A DNA stretch of 49,936 bases from Thiocystis violascens (GCA_020721065.1 DYNM01000019.1:1-49936), one strand, 5' to 3'. Counted from the stretch's first letter, positions 9,088 to 18,491 are shown. Made by a program: numbers and translations. Notes: a model not told the origin generated them from the sequence alone.

Positions 9088-10127
9088 CAAATGCGTGGTA
9101 ATTGTTCGCCGACTGGCCAAGCAATAATACGGGTGCTTCCAAATGCTGTTTCCATTTGTACAAACCGTTGATCATCTTCAATCACTTCGCCAATGATTGC
9201 AGCAGCACGACCTAAAGGGTGTGCTTGCATGATAGTTAACAGTTTTTTGGCTTGTGTGGCGGGACAAATGGCAACTAATTTACCTTCGTTGGCACTATAC
9301 AACGGGTCTAATCCTAATAACTCACAGGCAGCAGCAACGGCGCTTGAAATTGGAATTTTTGTTTCAAATAGACGCATTCCTACGCCAGATTGTTGCGCTA
9401 ATTCATTCAGTGTTGTTGCTAAACCGCCTCGCGTTGGATCACGCAAACAATGTAATTCGGGTACCGCTGCAATCATGTTAGCAACTAAATCATGCAATGC
9501 GGCAGTATCAGATTGAATGGTGGTTTCAAAACCAAGATGTTCGCGTTGCGATAAGATGGCAATACCATGAGTGCCAATTTCACCGTTAATTAAAATGACA
9601 TTGCCGGGACGAGCACGATCTCCTGCGATGTTAATACCCGCAGGCACTACGCCAATACCAGTAGTGGTAATGAAAACTCCATCACCTTTGCCGCGTTCAA
9701 CAACTTTCGTATCGCCAGTAATGATTGGCACTCTAGCCACTTGCGCTGCCTGCGCCATACTTGCCACAATTTTTACTAATTCGCGCAGTGCTAAACCTTC
9801 TTCTAAAATGAATCCAGCCGTTAAATATAATGGACGCGCTCCCGCCATTGCTACGTCGTTAATGGTGCCATTGACTGATAAACATCCGATATCACCGCCG
9901 GGAAAAAATAATGGTGTAATCACATGACCATCAGTGCTAATAACAAGACGCCCCGCAGGTGGTTGAAAAAGTGCCTGATCATTGTTTTGTGCTAACCATT
10001 CATTATGAAAATGTTGATAAAATATCTCAGCAATTAATTGTGCCGTTGCCCGTCCACCTGCGCCATGACTCATATCGACGCAACCGTATTGAAGGTCTAA
10101 AGGCTGCGAAAAGTGAAAATTGCTCAT
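9084..10127 (-). CDS. hypE: hydrogenase maturation protein HypE
   Basis: A 347-aa PurM/AIRS-like ATPase that dehydrates a carbamoyl group on its own C-terminal cysteine to make the cyanide ligands of NiFe hydrogenases. It begins with the typical DMSHGAGG motif, contains [18 protein letters not shown] and GDTKVVERG, and ends PRIC with the required terminal Cys347. No hypABCDF or hydrogenase structural genes are visible nearby, so the gene is isolated from its usual cluster here. Start is the ATG at 10127. Confidence 0.95.
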   Translation of the reverse strand: MSNFHFSQPLDLQYGCVDMSHGAGGRATAQLIAEIFYQHFHNEWLAQNNDQALFQPPAGRLVISTDGHVITPLFFPGGDIGCLSVNGTINDVAMAGARPLYLTAGFILEEGLALRELVKIVASMAQAAQVARVPIITGDTKVVERGKGDGVFITTTGIGVVPAGINIAGDRARPGNVILINGEIGTHGIAILSQREHLGFETTIQSDTAALHDLVANMIAAVPELHCLRDPTRGGLATTLNELAQQSGVGMRLFETKIPISSAVAAACELLGLDPLYSANEGKLVAICPATQAKKLLTIMQAHPLGRAAAIIGEVIEDDQRFVQMETAFGSTRIIAWPVGEQLPRIC

Positions 10128-10219
10128 AGGTGTTTACCTAAAAGATGTTGGATTGATTAAACTATAGCTTATTATTCTTAGCGGTTCTACTGTTACTTTA
10201 ATTTTTCCTGTAAATTCTA

Positions 10220-11218
10220 ATGACAACTACTCCAACACTTGTTACTTCACCATTCAATCGCCGTTTATCAGTCGCTCCGATGCTGGATTGGACGGATCGC
10301 CATTATCGTTACTTTGTGCGGTTATTAACACGCCATACGCTGCTCTATTCAGAAATGGTGACAACTGGTGCGCTTTTGCATGGTGAGCAGCGGCGTTTTT
10401 TGCAATTTAATTCCATTGAACATCCGTTAGCGTTGCAACTTGCTGGTTCTCATCCAAGTGAATTAGCGCGTTGTGCAAAAATCGGCGCTGCTTGGAAATA
10501 TGATGAATTGAATTTGAATGTGGGTTGCCCTTCAGAACGTGTGCAAAATGGGCGGTTTGGTGCCTGTTTAATGGCAGAACCGCAATTAGTAGCTGCCTGT
10601 ATTGCTGCAATGAAAGATGCTGTAACACTGCCGGTAACAGTTAAAACGCGCATTGGTATTGATGACCGTGACAGCTATGCAGAATTAGTTGATTTTATTG
10701 GTACACTTGTTGACGCGGGCGCAGATGCGTTTATTATTCATGCTCGTAAAGCATGGTTAAAAGGGCTGAGTCCTAAAGATAATCGGGCCGTACCACCATT
10801 ACGCTATGATGTCGTTGCGCAATTGAAAAGTGATTTTCCCACCCAAACATTTGTCCTCAATGGCGGTATAACGACTTTAACAATGGCGGCTGAATTGCTC
10901 ACTCAATACGATGGCGTAATGATTGGACGAGCGGCTTATCAGAATCCATGGCTGCTTGCTGATGCCGATCACATTATTTATGGTGCTAACACGCCATCAT
11001 TGACGCGAGAGGCGGTGCTAGAACGCTTTTTACCCTATGCAAAACAGCAACTTACTGTTGGGGTACCTCTCAAGGCGTTGACGCGCCACTTGTTAGGTTT
11101 GTTTCAAGGACAGCCCGGGGCGCGGGCGTGGCGACGACAAATCAGCACACAAGCGCACCGCTCCGACGCGACGTTAGCGGTGCTTACGCCGCCTGTAGCA
11201 CCAGAGTTAATCACTTAA
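10220..11218 (+). CDS. dusA: tRNA-dihydrouridine(20/20a) synthase DusA
   Basis: A 332-aa FMN enzyme that reduces uridines in the tRNA D-loop. The N-terminal TIM barrel opens with SVAPMLDWTDRHYRYF, typical of DusA. The catalytic cysteine lies in LNVGCPSERVQNGRFGACLM, and FVLNGGI and GVMIGRAAYQNPWLL are the flavin-phosphate strands. The small helical RNA-binding domain follows. It stands alone; the 92-bp upstream gap shows no obvious structure. Confidence 0.96.
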   Translation: MTTTPTLVTSPFNRRLSVAPMLDWTDRHYRYFVRLLTRHTLLYSEMVTTGALLHGEQRRFLQFNSIEHPLALQLAGSHPSELARCAKIGAAWKYDELNLNVGCPSERVQNGRFGACLMAEPQLVAACIAAMKDAVTLPVTVKTRIGIDDRDSYAELVDFIGTLVDAGADAFIIHARKAWLKGLSPKDNRAVPPLRYDVVAQLKSDFPTQTFVLNGGITTLTMAAELLTQYDGVMIGRAAYQNPWLLADADHIIYGANTPSLTREAVLERFLPYAKQQLTVGVPLKALTRHLLGLFQGQPGARAWRRQISTQAHRSDATLAVLTPPVAPELIT

Positions 11219-11341
11219 ATTGCTTTGTTTAACAAGTGATTAACGTTGCAATGCGCTGGCGTACTCAAGAAATGAATGCCAGCGCCGTTATTTTTGCCAC
11301 AACAGGCAGCGATCTGCTACTGCTGAACACTGAGGTGGGCG

Positions 11342-11689
11342 ATGACGACTCTCAATCAATCTTTAACGACAAAAACAGTGTCATTAGAACAGTGCTTGCA
11401 TCGCGCATCGTTGCATAATGAACATGCGGCGTTTGGGTCATTGAATTTAGCCGTCACGGCATCTGAAATGACACCAACCACTAGTGGTGATGACGTTGTA
11501 CCTTTGTTGCCTAATTCTATTCAAAATGGTGTGCATTCAATCCGCACTTTTTTACAGAATCACCAAAGAAAACTGGTGTTTCAATTTAATGCGGAGACAG
11601 GGATAATCACCACAACAGTAGTCGATGCAAAACGACAACAGGTCGTGCGGCAGATTCCCTTAGAACAAGCATTAAAACTGATTTTTTAA
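11342..11689 (+). CDS. flaG: FlaG-family flagellar protein
   Basis: A 115-aa protein. The C-terminal half matches the FlaG pattern: a strand of the type FQFNAETGIITTTVVDA followed by VRQIPLEQALKL at the C-terminus. The first 55 residues are low-complexity and unconserved. FlaG is a small protein of uncertain role linked to filament length and coded near fliD and fliS. Here fliS follows after 67 bases, but fliD and flagellin genes are missing. GAGGTGG precedes the ATG. Confidence 0.75.
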   Translation: MTTLNQSLTTKTVSLEQCLHRASLHNEHAAFGSLNLAVTASEMTPTTSGDDVVPLLPNSIQNGVHSIRTFLQNHQRKLVFQFNAETGIITTTVVDAKRQQVVRQIPLEQALKLIF

Positions 11690-11756
11690 GTACGCTCACT
11701 ACTCAATAATCCGAATAAACTATTCGTTGTTACAACTCGTTTTGGAGTAATTACTC

Positions 11757-12158
11757 ATGTATGCGGCGCGTAAAGAACTCAATCACTATCGACAAGCTGG
11801 TTCTCTCGCTGAGGTGAATGTTGCTGATCCGCATCGGTTGACGCAAATGTTATTTGAGGGCGCATTAGAACGCATTGCTGTAGCGCGGGGCGCGATGGAG
11901 CATGGTAATGTGCCAATGAAAGGTGAAAAAATTGGTCAAGCACTTGCAATTATCGGCGGTTTACAAAACACCCTCGATCATTCTAAAAATCCAGAGTTAG
12001 CGGGGAACTTAGATGCGCTATATGATTATATGATGCGGCGTTTGGTACAGGGTAATGCTCGCAATGAGTCGGAAGCGTTGGATGAGGTGATTGGGTTGTT
12101 GCGTGAGATTAAATCTGGTTGGGATGCGATTCCAGAAATGTTGCGTAAAGCCTCATAA
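11757..12158 (+). CDS. fliS: flagellar export chaperone FliS
   Basis: A 133-aa all-helical chaperone that binds the flagellin C-terminus before export. Typical features are YRQAGSLAEVNVADPHRLTQMLFEGALERI near the N-terminus, the NTLDHSKNPELAGNLDALYDYM core and a closing EIKSGWDAI segment. TGGAGT lies before the ATG. It follows flaG and is convergent with serC. No flagellin gene is in the window. Confidence 0.93.
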   Translation: MYAARKELNHYRQAGSLAEVNVADPHRLTQMLFEGALERIAVARGAMEHGNVPMKGEKIGQALAIIGGLQNTLDHSKNPELAGNLDALYDYMMRRLVQGNARNESEALDEVIGLLREIKSGWDAIPEMLRKAS

Positions 12159-12181
12159 CTGATTGGCGCGGCGCTTTTTAA

Positions 12182-13267
12182 TTAACTCTGCGCAAATTCT
12201 TGCATGAAGTCACTTAACGCCATGACGGCTTCAATCGTCATGGCGTTATAAATAGAAGCGCGAATACCGCCGATTGAACGATGTCCCGTTAAACCACTGA
12301 AACCCCGCGCTGTTGCTTGCTGTAAAAATGCAGTTTCTAATGCCATATTCGGTAATGTAAAGGTGACATTCATTAACGACCGTTGCGTTGCCGTCGTCGC
12401 CCAGCCGCAATAAAACCCTGCACTCTCGTCAATGGCGCGATACAACGCCGCCGCTTTCATGCGATTGATGTTATCCATCTGCGCTAAACTGCCAATGTCG
12501 TTTAATAGCCAGCGCGTCACTAATAAGGTGACATAAATGGCAAATACTGGCGGGGTGTTATAAATTGAATGTGCGGCAAGATGAGCACGATAATCAAGCA
12601 TTTCTGGTAAGTTGTTTGGCGCATTTTCAAGTAATGAACGCCGAATAATCACCACAGTCACTCCTGCTGGACCGAGATTCTTTTGAGCGTGGGCATAAAT
12701 TAAATCAAAGCATTTCACGTCAATTGGACGGGATAAGATGTCGGATGACATGTCGCAAACCCGTATCACGTTATCAAGCCCCAGCACGTCGTGGAATTGC
12801 AACCCTTCAACTGTTTCATTTGATACATAATGTAAATATGCAGCTTCGGGATTAAAATTGAGTTCTGTCGGTATTGGTAAATGATGAAACCCGCTGGTTT
12901 GTCCATTCCAAATAATCTGCACGTTACCTTCTAGTTGCGCCGGTGGAATCGCTTTGCTGCTCCAATAGCCAGTGCATAAATAGTCTGCTGTTTGTTGGCG
13001 TTGGCGCAGTAATAACATTGGGATCATTGAGAATTGTAAACTTGCGCCACCTTGTAAAAATAATACGGCGTGACTCGGTGGCAAATTCAATAGCGTTTGG
13101 AAATTGCGTTCGGTTTCTGCAATGACGTCGGCGAACCAATCCGAGCGATGGCTGATACCCAATATCGATAAACCGATTTCTGGTACGGCGATGAGTGCTT
13201 GCTGTGCTTGTGCTAATACGGACGCGGGCAGAACGCCGGGACCTCCAGAAAAATTTAATTGATTCAT
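12182..13267 (-). CDS. serC: phosphoserine aminotransferase
   Basis: A 361-aa PLP enzyme converting 3-phosphohydroxypyruvate to phosphoserine for serine synthesis; it also acts in the pyridoxal phosphate pathway. It starts NFSGGPGVLP, contains VLFLQGGASLQFSMIPM, and has the PLP lysine in YAHAQKNLGPAGVTVV. The RSIGGIRASIYNA segment near the C-terminus is typical. The ATG at 13267 overlaps the end of the upstream ATP-grasp gene by 4 bases, so the two are probably translationally coupled. Confidence 0.96.
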   Translation of the reverse strand: MNQLNFSGGPGVLPASVLAQAQQALIAVPEIGLSILGISHRSDWFADVIAETERNFQTLLNLPPSHAVLFLQGGASLQFSMIPMLLLRQRQQTADYLCTGYWSSKAIPPAQLEGNVQIIWNGQTSGFHHLPIPTELNFNPEAAYLHYVSNETVEGLQFHDVLGLDNVIRVCDMSSDILSRPIDVKCFDLIYAHAQKNLGPAGVTVVIIRRSLLENAPNNLPEMLDYRAHLAAHSIYNTPPVFAIYVTLLVTRWLLNDIGSLAQMDNINRMKAAALYRAIDESAGFYCGWATTATQRSLMNVTFTLPNMALETAFLQQATARGFSGLTGHRSIGGIRASIYNAMTIEAVMALSDFMQEFAQS

Positions 13268-14457
13268 CGTGTTGTCCTCGCTGCGGTGTCCAGCAAGAGG
13301 TGTCGAAAGGCGCTGAAAATGTGCTGCATTGCCGGTTGTTTGTAGGGATAAAGGTCAATGGGATCAAAGGAATGCACGACCATTGCTGGATCAACCTCGA
13401 AAATGAGTAGGCGTCCGTCTGGCAGCTCGGCGCAGTCGATGCCGAGATAGTCCAGTCCCATCTGCTCGTGAATGGCTCGCAGCGCGGCGCGATGTCGTTG
13501 CGCGAAGTCAGCAAAGTTAGTCAAGAACGCGGCTTCTTCGGCGCGTTTCGCTGCATCTTCTGCCATGCCTGCGTTGAGATAGTGAATCATCCACGCGCTC
13601 GAAATTCCCATGTGAACGCCAAACGGCTGCCCGCCGATTAGTACCACGCGATATTTGCGAAACAGTCCATCGGCGCTGCGGTAATCAATAAAGGGTGCGA
13701 TAAAAAAATGCTCGCCCGGCAATTCTGGCAGTTGCGCGGCGAGGGTGGTGGCATCCGGCGTGAGTGTGAGTGCGTGTCCGGCGTGGGAATCGACCGGGCG
13801 CACCAGCAGCGGCCAAGTCAATTCCGGCAGTTGGCACGCTGCTGGAGTGACACCGGCGGCGAGTTGCGCCAGCAGCGGGCGTTCAATCCGCCATGTCAGC
13901 GGCATCAGTACGCCCGGCAGGTGTTGCAACCGCTGGGCGGCGGTGTCGCGGGCGGTCTGCGCGATCTGCTGTGGCAGGTTGAGCACCGGCACCGGCCAGT
14001 GTGTCAACGCTTGCTGCCACGCCGCCAGCAGCGGTTGATTCTGCGTTGATTCACCGATGGCAACAAACAACAGATCGTGCGGCGGCAACGCCTCGTGCGG
14101 CAGCGTTTCGGTGCTGACGTAATACAGATGCAATTCAATATCTGTTTGTTCTAGCAAGCATTCCAGCGGCACATTCGCCATCATCGCGCCGGGTGCAACC
14201 AGTGCAAGTAGGCGCAACCTGACCGGCAGTGTGGCAGGAATGCAGTAATGACGGGACTCACGCAGCGCCAAGTGTTGGAGGTCAAGCGCCAAGGTGGGTT
14301 TGCCGTAAAACTGCATGATGAAGGCGGCATCGAGGAGTGCGCCGGCAGCAAGAGGTTGGTCGGTCGCTTGATCCATCAAACGCAGTCCCAGCGGTGCGAG
14401 GTCTTCACCGCTGAGGTAACGGCGGAGTAACGCGGCCAAGCCAAGCACGGTGTGCAT
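13264..14457 (-). CDS. ATP-grasp protein of unknown substrate
   Basis: A 397-aa protein. The first 80 residues are helical and TPR-like, with ALDLQHLALRES. The middle part resembles a pre-ATP-grasp domain (LLFVAIGES, VLNLPQQIAQTARD). The C-terminal half, about 190-360, looks like an ATP-grasp fold: PLLVRPVDSHAGHAL, a lid strand FIAPFIDYRSADGLFRKYRVVLI, and the metal-binding end LLIFEVDPAMVVH. RimK-like ligases share this layout. It overlaps serC by 4 bases, suggesting a shared transcript. I do not recognise the reaction; ligation of an amino acid to a peptide or small molecule would be typical of the fold. Confidence 0.6.
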   Translation of the reverse strand: MHTVLGLAALLRRYLSGEDLAPLGLRLMDQATDQPLAAGALLDAAFIMQFYGKPTLALDLQHLALRESRHYCIPATLPVRLRLLALVAPGAMMANVPLECLLEQTDIELHLYYVSTETLPHEALPPHDLLFVAIGESTQNQPLLAAWQQALTHWPVPVLNLPQQIAQTARDTAAQRLQHLPGVLMPLTWRIERPLLAQLAAGVTPAACQLPELTWPLLVRPVDSHAGHALTLTPDATTLAAQLPELPGEHFFIAPFIDYRSADGLFRKYRVVLIGGQPFGVHMGISSAWMIHYLNAGMAEDAAKRAEEAAFLTNFADFAQRHRAALRAIHEQMGLDYLGIDCAELPDGRLLIFEVDPAMVVHSFDPIDLYPYKQPAMQHIFSAFRHLLLDTAARTTR

Positions 14458-14719
14458 GATAAAAATCCTATAAAAATAAAGCAGATGCGTGAAAAGTACG
14501 CGGCTGGCGCAGCACGATCCTTGGAATTGTCCGCCGCTGGCTGCGCGGTCGCAAGCGGCGAAAATGACAGTGATCCGTCAATCCGCTAGTAGGGCTGTGG
14601 GCGCGACTGCCAAAAAGTCGTCACTTTTAACGCGCCAGCCGACTTGACAAGCGACTTGATTGTCTTGGCGCAGCTTTTGCAAATCACAACCGTAGATACG
14701 ATCTTTTGGAGAAACGTCC
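14458..14719. other. intergenic region between divergent genes
   Basis: 262 bases separate the ATP-grasp gene (minus) from the GGDEF gene (plus). A TTGACA hexamer occurs at 14644-14649, without a convincing -10 partner. TGGAG just before 14720 is the ribosome site of the GGDEF gene. No RNA gene or repeat was recognised. Confidence 0.4.
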
Positions 14720-15832
14720 ATGAATTCAACCAGTCCCGCTGACCCACCGCCACTCACGTTGGTGTCTTCACATCCGCTGCCACCGCAACCATCTGACTCT
14801 GTGGAGCCGGTCGCGTTTTTACAGGCGATGTCGGCGTCACTGGAACTGGATCGGGTGCTCAACACGCTCAGTCGCTTTCTTTACGATCTGGTCGCACACA
14901 GCGGTTGGGAATATCACCACGCTGATTTGGGATTTGCTCGCGCTGGCGGCAAACCGGATCGCCATCGTTTGGAATATGCGTTGACGTTAAACGAGCGCGG
15001 CATGGGCACCTTGACGTTGATGCGGGGGCGGCGCTTTTCTGAACATGACCAGCAGCGGATTGAAAGTCTGCTGGGGCTGGCGGCATCGGCGTTGAGCAAT
15101 GCGCTCCAGCTTCATCAAACTAATCAACAGCTTGAGCGTGATCCGTTGACGGGATTGGGTAATCGGCGAGCGTTGGCGGCGCAGGGGACGCAATGGCTGG
15201 CGGATAGCTTTCGTTATCAACGACCGGTGTCGATGCTAGTGATGGATTTGGATCATTTCAAAATGGTCAATGATCGCTTTGGGCATCCGTTTGGCGACAC
15301 GCTGCTGTGCAGCATCGCAGAAACGCTGCGCGAGATGACGCGGACTGCGGATTTGTGTGTGCGGCTGGGTGGAGATGAATTCGTGGTGTTATTGCCACAT
15401 TCTGATTTGACCGAAGCAGTGAATTGCGCCGAGCGGATTCGCCAGCGGGTTAATCAACTGGAGCTTGTCGCCCCGTCCGGCGCGGTGGTGCAGCCGAGCA
15501 TCAGCATTGGCGTGGCGAGCATTCAGGCGGGTATGAGTATGATGACGCCCGCGCCGCAGGGATCAGACAGTGACGCCGATCCAAACAACGTTCACACTGA
15601 TTTATTGAATGCGCGGGGCTGCGCTCAAGAAATGCGCCAGATTGTCGCATCATTGCTGCCACATCCGCCCACTGCTGCCACACTCGCGGCGGTCGCGCAG
15701 GCAGGGATCATTCCGCAATACGGGATTGATTTAGACACGTTATATCATCAAGCAGATTTAGCGTTATATGCTGCGAAACGTGGTGGTTCCAATCGGGTTG
15801 TTGCAGCGCCAGCCGCCTCTTATGAAGCATAA
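14720..15832 (+). CDS. diguanylate cyclase (GGDEF) with interrupted domain
   Basis: A 370-aa soluble protein. A Pro-rich N-terminus precedes a GAF-like region (about 35-135), followed by a linker helix and a GGDEF domain starting DPLTGLGNRRAL. The active-site loop is intact, RLGGDEFVVLLP, so c-di-GMP synthesis is expected. Between the strand SISIGVAS and the final ADLALYAAKRGGSNRV there are about 73 residues, where roughly 12 are usual; this stretch is acidic and Pro/Ala-rich with a predicted helix. No transmembrane segment is seen. Confidence 0.88.
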   Translation: MNSTSPADPPPLTLVSSHPLPPQPSDSVEPVAFLQAMSASLELDRVLNTLSRFLYDLVAHSGWEYHHADLGFARAGGKPDRHRLEYALTLNERGMGTLTLMRGRRFSEHDQQRIESLLGLAASALSNALQLHQTNQQLERDPLTGLGNRRALAAQGTQWLADSFRYQRPVSMLVMDLDHFKMVNDRFGHPFGDTLLCSIAETLREMTRTADLCVRLGGDEFVVLLPHSDLTEAVNCAERIRQRVNQLELVAPSGAVVQPSISIGVASIQAGMSMMTPAPQGSDSDADPNNVHTDLLNARGCAQEMRQIVASLLPHPPTAATLAAVAQAGIIPQYGIDLDTLYHQADLALYAAKRGGSNRVVAAPAASYEA

Positions 15833-15915
15833 ATCTATATTCAACACTTTGGAAATGGCGCGAGTGAATCATTGACTTTCTATTCATCCTCATTGACTCC
15901 AGCGTCATTTCTAAA

Positions 15916-16848
15916 ATGTCAAAAGTATTCACAGCATTTATTATACTCATAGTGAATATCACTCCTGCTGCCGCATTACAAACAGCGCCCATTGTCGGGC
16001 CAGCGCGTACCAGTCCCATTCAACACATCGTCATTCATGCCACCGGCGGCCCTGATTGCAATGCGAAACGCAGTTTTCGTAGCGGCACGCTCGCGGGTAT
16101 CATTCAGTATTTCAGCGATAATCAACGCCGCATCAGCATTCATTACATTATTGATCGCAATGGCGATGTCGTCAGCATGGTGCCGGAACAACAGATTGCC
16201 CATCATGTGCGCGGTCATAACACCAATTCTATCGGCATCGAATTGATTAACGACGGCGACGGGCGCGATCAATTTCCGGCTGCACAAATCACCGCGTTAA
16301 TTGCATTATTGCGCGAAATTTTGCCGCGTTATCAATTGACTGCGGCGGCACTCAAATCTCATGCTGAATTGGATCATTCATGGCTAGAGTGCGGCAAACA
16401 ACGTATTAAACGTAAACAAGACCCCGGCGCTGCTTTTCCTTGGCAACAAGTGAACAACGAATTAACTACGACTGCTCCGCCTGTCATTGCCACTCCGCCA
16501 CCATTACCTGCGCCACCGCCGCCCGTGATGATTCCACCCGAATTAAAATCACCGTTATCAGCAGTGCGCCAGCGTCAACAACATATCAATGCCTTGGTTG
16601 CAGTTGACCGTGAATTCAGGCGGCGCGAGCGCGTCGTGAATACCAACTTGAATTTAGTATTTAATGATCGCCAAGATGCTGCAATTGCTTTAGCGACGCC
16701 GGGCGATGAAGATCGGCAAGCGCAGCTTCAAGAAACATTGACACAACTGAATCAACGTGAAATGGAATTGCGGCGCGAATTGTTGGGCGTGTTACAAGTT
16801 CAAGAAAATGCTAAAGCTGCGATTCGGCATTTGCGCAATAGTCATTAA
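15916..16848 (+). CDS. N-acetylmuramoyl-L-alanine amidase (Amidase_2), exported
   Basis: A 310-aa protein with a signal peptide (residues 1-21, hydrophobic IILIVNITPAAA). The Amidase_2 (PGRP/AmpD-type) domain spans about 35-175. Likely zinc ligands are the His in HIVIHATGG, His in LKSHAELDH and a later Asp in RKQDPGAAF. A Pro-rich linker (PPPLPAPPPPV) leads to a C-terminal coiled coil of about 100 residues rich in Arg, Gln and Glu. It would cleave the amide between MurNAc and L-Ala in the periplasm. The coiled-coil tail is not typical of AmpD and may be for binding or regulation. Confidence 0.82.
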   Translation: MSKVFTAFIILIVNITPAAALQTAPIVGPARTSPIQHIVIHATGGPDCNAKRSFRSGTLAGIIQYFSDNQRRISIHYIIDRNGDVVSMVPEQQIAHHVRGHNTNSIGIELINDGDGRDQFPAAQITALIALLREILPRYQLTAAALKSHAELDHSWLECGKQRIKRKQDPGAAFPWQQVNNELTTTAPPVIATPPPLPAPPPPVMIPPELKSPLSAVRQRQQHINALVAVDREFRRRERVVNTNLNLVFNDRQDAAIALATPGDEDRQAQLQETLTQLNQREMELRRELLGVLQVQENAKAAIRHLRNSH

Positions 16849-16850
16849 CA

Positions 16851-16936
16851 AGTTGTCTTAAAGTTATCAGTTATCAGTTATCAGCACGGTTATTATCGAC
16901 AACTGAATAGTTTATATCGCCACTGCGTCACGCCTA
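16851..16936. repeat. MITE-like element, copy 3, left end truncated
   Basis: The right end reads GTTTATATCGCCACTGCGTC then ACGCCTA, the inverse of the family's TAGGAGTTACGCAGTTGCG end. The interior has three tandem GTTATCAGTTATCAG units opposing GACAACTGA. The left terminus is not recognisable. It lies between the amidase gene and dapE. Confidence 0.65.
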
Positions 16937-17016
16937 GACACGATATATTATTGATTAAATCGTCAGTTATCGGTGACGATGTTTTTATTGCCAACTACCA
17001 TTTTTTGGAAAACGAA

Positions 17017-18150
17017 ATGATCTCGCCCACTCTCGCCCTTGCCTGCGATCTCATCAGTCGCCCGTCGGTCACGCCAGACGATCACGGCTGCCAAACCGTC
17101 ATTGCCGAGCGATTAGCTGCCTGCGGTTTTCAGATTGAATGGCTGCCATTTGGCGATGTAACCAATTTGTGGGCACGGCGCGGCACGACCGCACCGCTGC
17201 TGTGTTTTGCCGGTCATACCGATGTCGTGCCGACCGGACCGCTGGAGCAGTGGAGCTCGCCGCCATTTACGCCCACCGTCCGCGACGGCGTGCTGTACGG
17301 GCGCGGTGCAGCGGACATGAAAGGCTCGGTCGCAGCGCTGGTGACGGCAGCGGAAACCTTCGTGACCGCACATCCCGATCATCGCGGCTCGCTGGCATTT
17401 CTCCTCACCAGCGATGAAGAAGGCCCGTCGGTCAACGGCACGGTCAAGGTGATTGAATGGTTGACGCAGCGCGGTGAAACAATTGATTACGCGCTGGTGG
17501 GCGAGCCATCGAGTCGGGAGCGGCTGGGTGACACGATCAAAAATGGTCGGCGCGGCAGCATGACCGGAGTGGTGAAAATTTATGGAAAACAAGGACATGT
17601 TGCCTATCCACACTTGGCGCTCAATCCATTTCATGCCAGCGTGACTGCGTTGGCGGCGTTGTGCGCCGAGGAGTGGGATCACGGCAACGCTCACTTTCCG
17701 CCGACCAGTTTCCAGCTCGCCAATCTGCACATGGGCACCGGTGCGGATAACGTCATCCCCGGCGAGTTGACGGCGCAATTCAATCTGCGCTTTTCCACCG
17801 AGATAACGCCGGAGCAGATTCAAGCGCGGGTGATCGCCATCCTCGATGCAGCCGGAGTGCGTTATGACCTGAGTTGGCGGCTGTCAGGGCAGCCATTTGT
17901 AACGCCAGTTGGCGCGTTAGTGGAGGCAACACGAGCAGCGATTCACAGCGTGACTGGCGTGGCGGCTGAACTGTCCACCAGCGGCGGCACTTCAGATGGA
18001 CGTTTTATTGCACCGACTGGAGCGCAGGTGGTGGAACTCGGCCCGCTCAATGCGACGATTCATCAAATCGACGAGTGCGTCGCGGTGGCGGAACTCGAGC
18101 AGCTCACGCAGATTTATTGCGAAGTGTTGGAGCGGTTGTTAGTTGCATAG
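17017..18150 (+). CDS. dapE: succinyl-diaminopimelate desuccinylase
   Basis: A 377-aa M20 metallopeptidase-family enzyme that removes succinate from N-succinyl-LL-diaminopimelate. Metal ligands are visible in [22 protein letters not shown] and LTSDEEGPS, and the C-terminal region has [23 protein letters not shown] split over the closing metal site. The ATG at 17017 ([20 protein letters not shown]) matches family starts and has GGAAAACGAA before it; an in-frame start 22 codons upstream falls next to repeat sequence and is unlikely. Confidence 0.95.
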   Translation: MISPTLALACDLISRPSVTPDDHGCQTVIAERLAACGFQIEWLPFGDVTNLWARRGTTAPLLCFAGHTDVVPTGPLEQWSSPPFTPTVRDGVLYGRGAADMKGSVAALVTAAETFVTAHPDHRGSLAFLLTSDEEGPSVNGTVKVIEWLTQRGETIDYALVGEPSSRERLGDTIKNGRRGSMTGVVKIYGKQGHVAYPHLALNPFHASVTALAALCAEEWDHGNAHFPPTSFQLANLHMGTGADNVIPGELTAQFNLRFSTEITPEQIQARVIAILDAAGVRYDLSWRLSGQPFVTPVGALVEATRAAIHSVTGVAAELSTSGGTSDGRFIAPTGAQVVELGPLNATIHQIDECVAVAELEQLTQIYCEVLERLLVA

Positions 18151-18219
18151 CAGGAGTGATGCGATTGAAAAAAGAAGTTGTCAGTAAAAAAACAGCGTTG
18201 TCACCGACAACTTCTTAAT
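18151..18219. repeat. MITE-like element, short copy 4
   Basis: Fills the gap between the convergent dapE and minE stop codons exactly. The left part, CAGGAGTGATGCGATTG, is a variant end, and the inner arms are AAGAAGTTGTCAGT and ACCGACAACTTCTT, forming a hairpin. Such a hairpin may act as a bidirectional stop for both genes, but no strong T-run is present. Confidence 0.6.
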
Positions 18220-18489
18220 TCAGCGAGATGACGGCGTATCAGGCAAAATGATGTTGAGTTCAAGCACTTCGTGTGATTCGCCTTGCTCATAATTCACCGT
18301 GACCGAATTCATATCCACATCAATATATTTACGGATCACCGCTAAAATTTCCGTTTGCAGTTGCGGCAAATATGACGGACATCCCCGCGCCGCAGCACGG
18401 TCATGGGCAACCAAAATTTGCAGCCGTTCTTTCGCAACGGTTGCTGACGCTGGTGGCTGGGTCGCCCGAAAATAATCCAACAGTCCCAT
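18220..18489 (-). CDS. minE: cell division topological specificity factor MinE
   Basis: An 89-aa protein. The N-terminal MGLLDYF membrane-binding segment is followed by the MinD-contact helix with AKERLQILVAHDR, then YLPQLQTEILAVIRKY and a C-terminal dimerisation domain ending in LELNIILP. It drives MinCD oscillation. The ATG at 18489 is preferred over a GTG two codons upstream, because the G-run at the end of minD serves as its ribosome site. Last gene of minCDE. Confidence 0.95.
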   Translation of the reverse strand: MGLLDYFRATQPPASATVAKERLQILVAHDRAAARGCPSYLPQLQTEILAVIRKYIDVDMNSVTVNYEQGESHEVLELNIILPDTPSSR

Positions 18490-18491
18490 AT

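Noticed and set aside
16951..17016. Upstream in-frame extension of dapE
   Set aside because: The extra 22 codons do not match the family, and the ATG at 17017 has a ribosome site and the conserved start.
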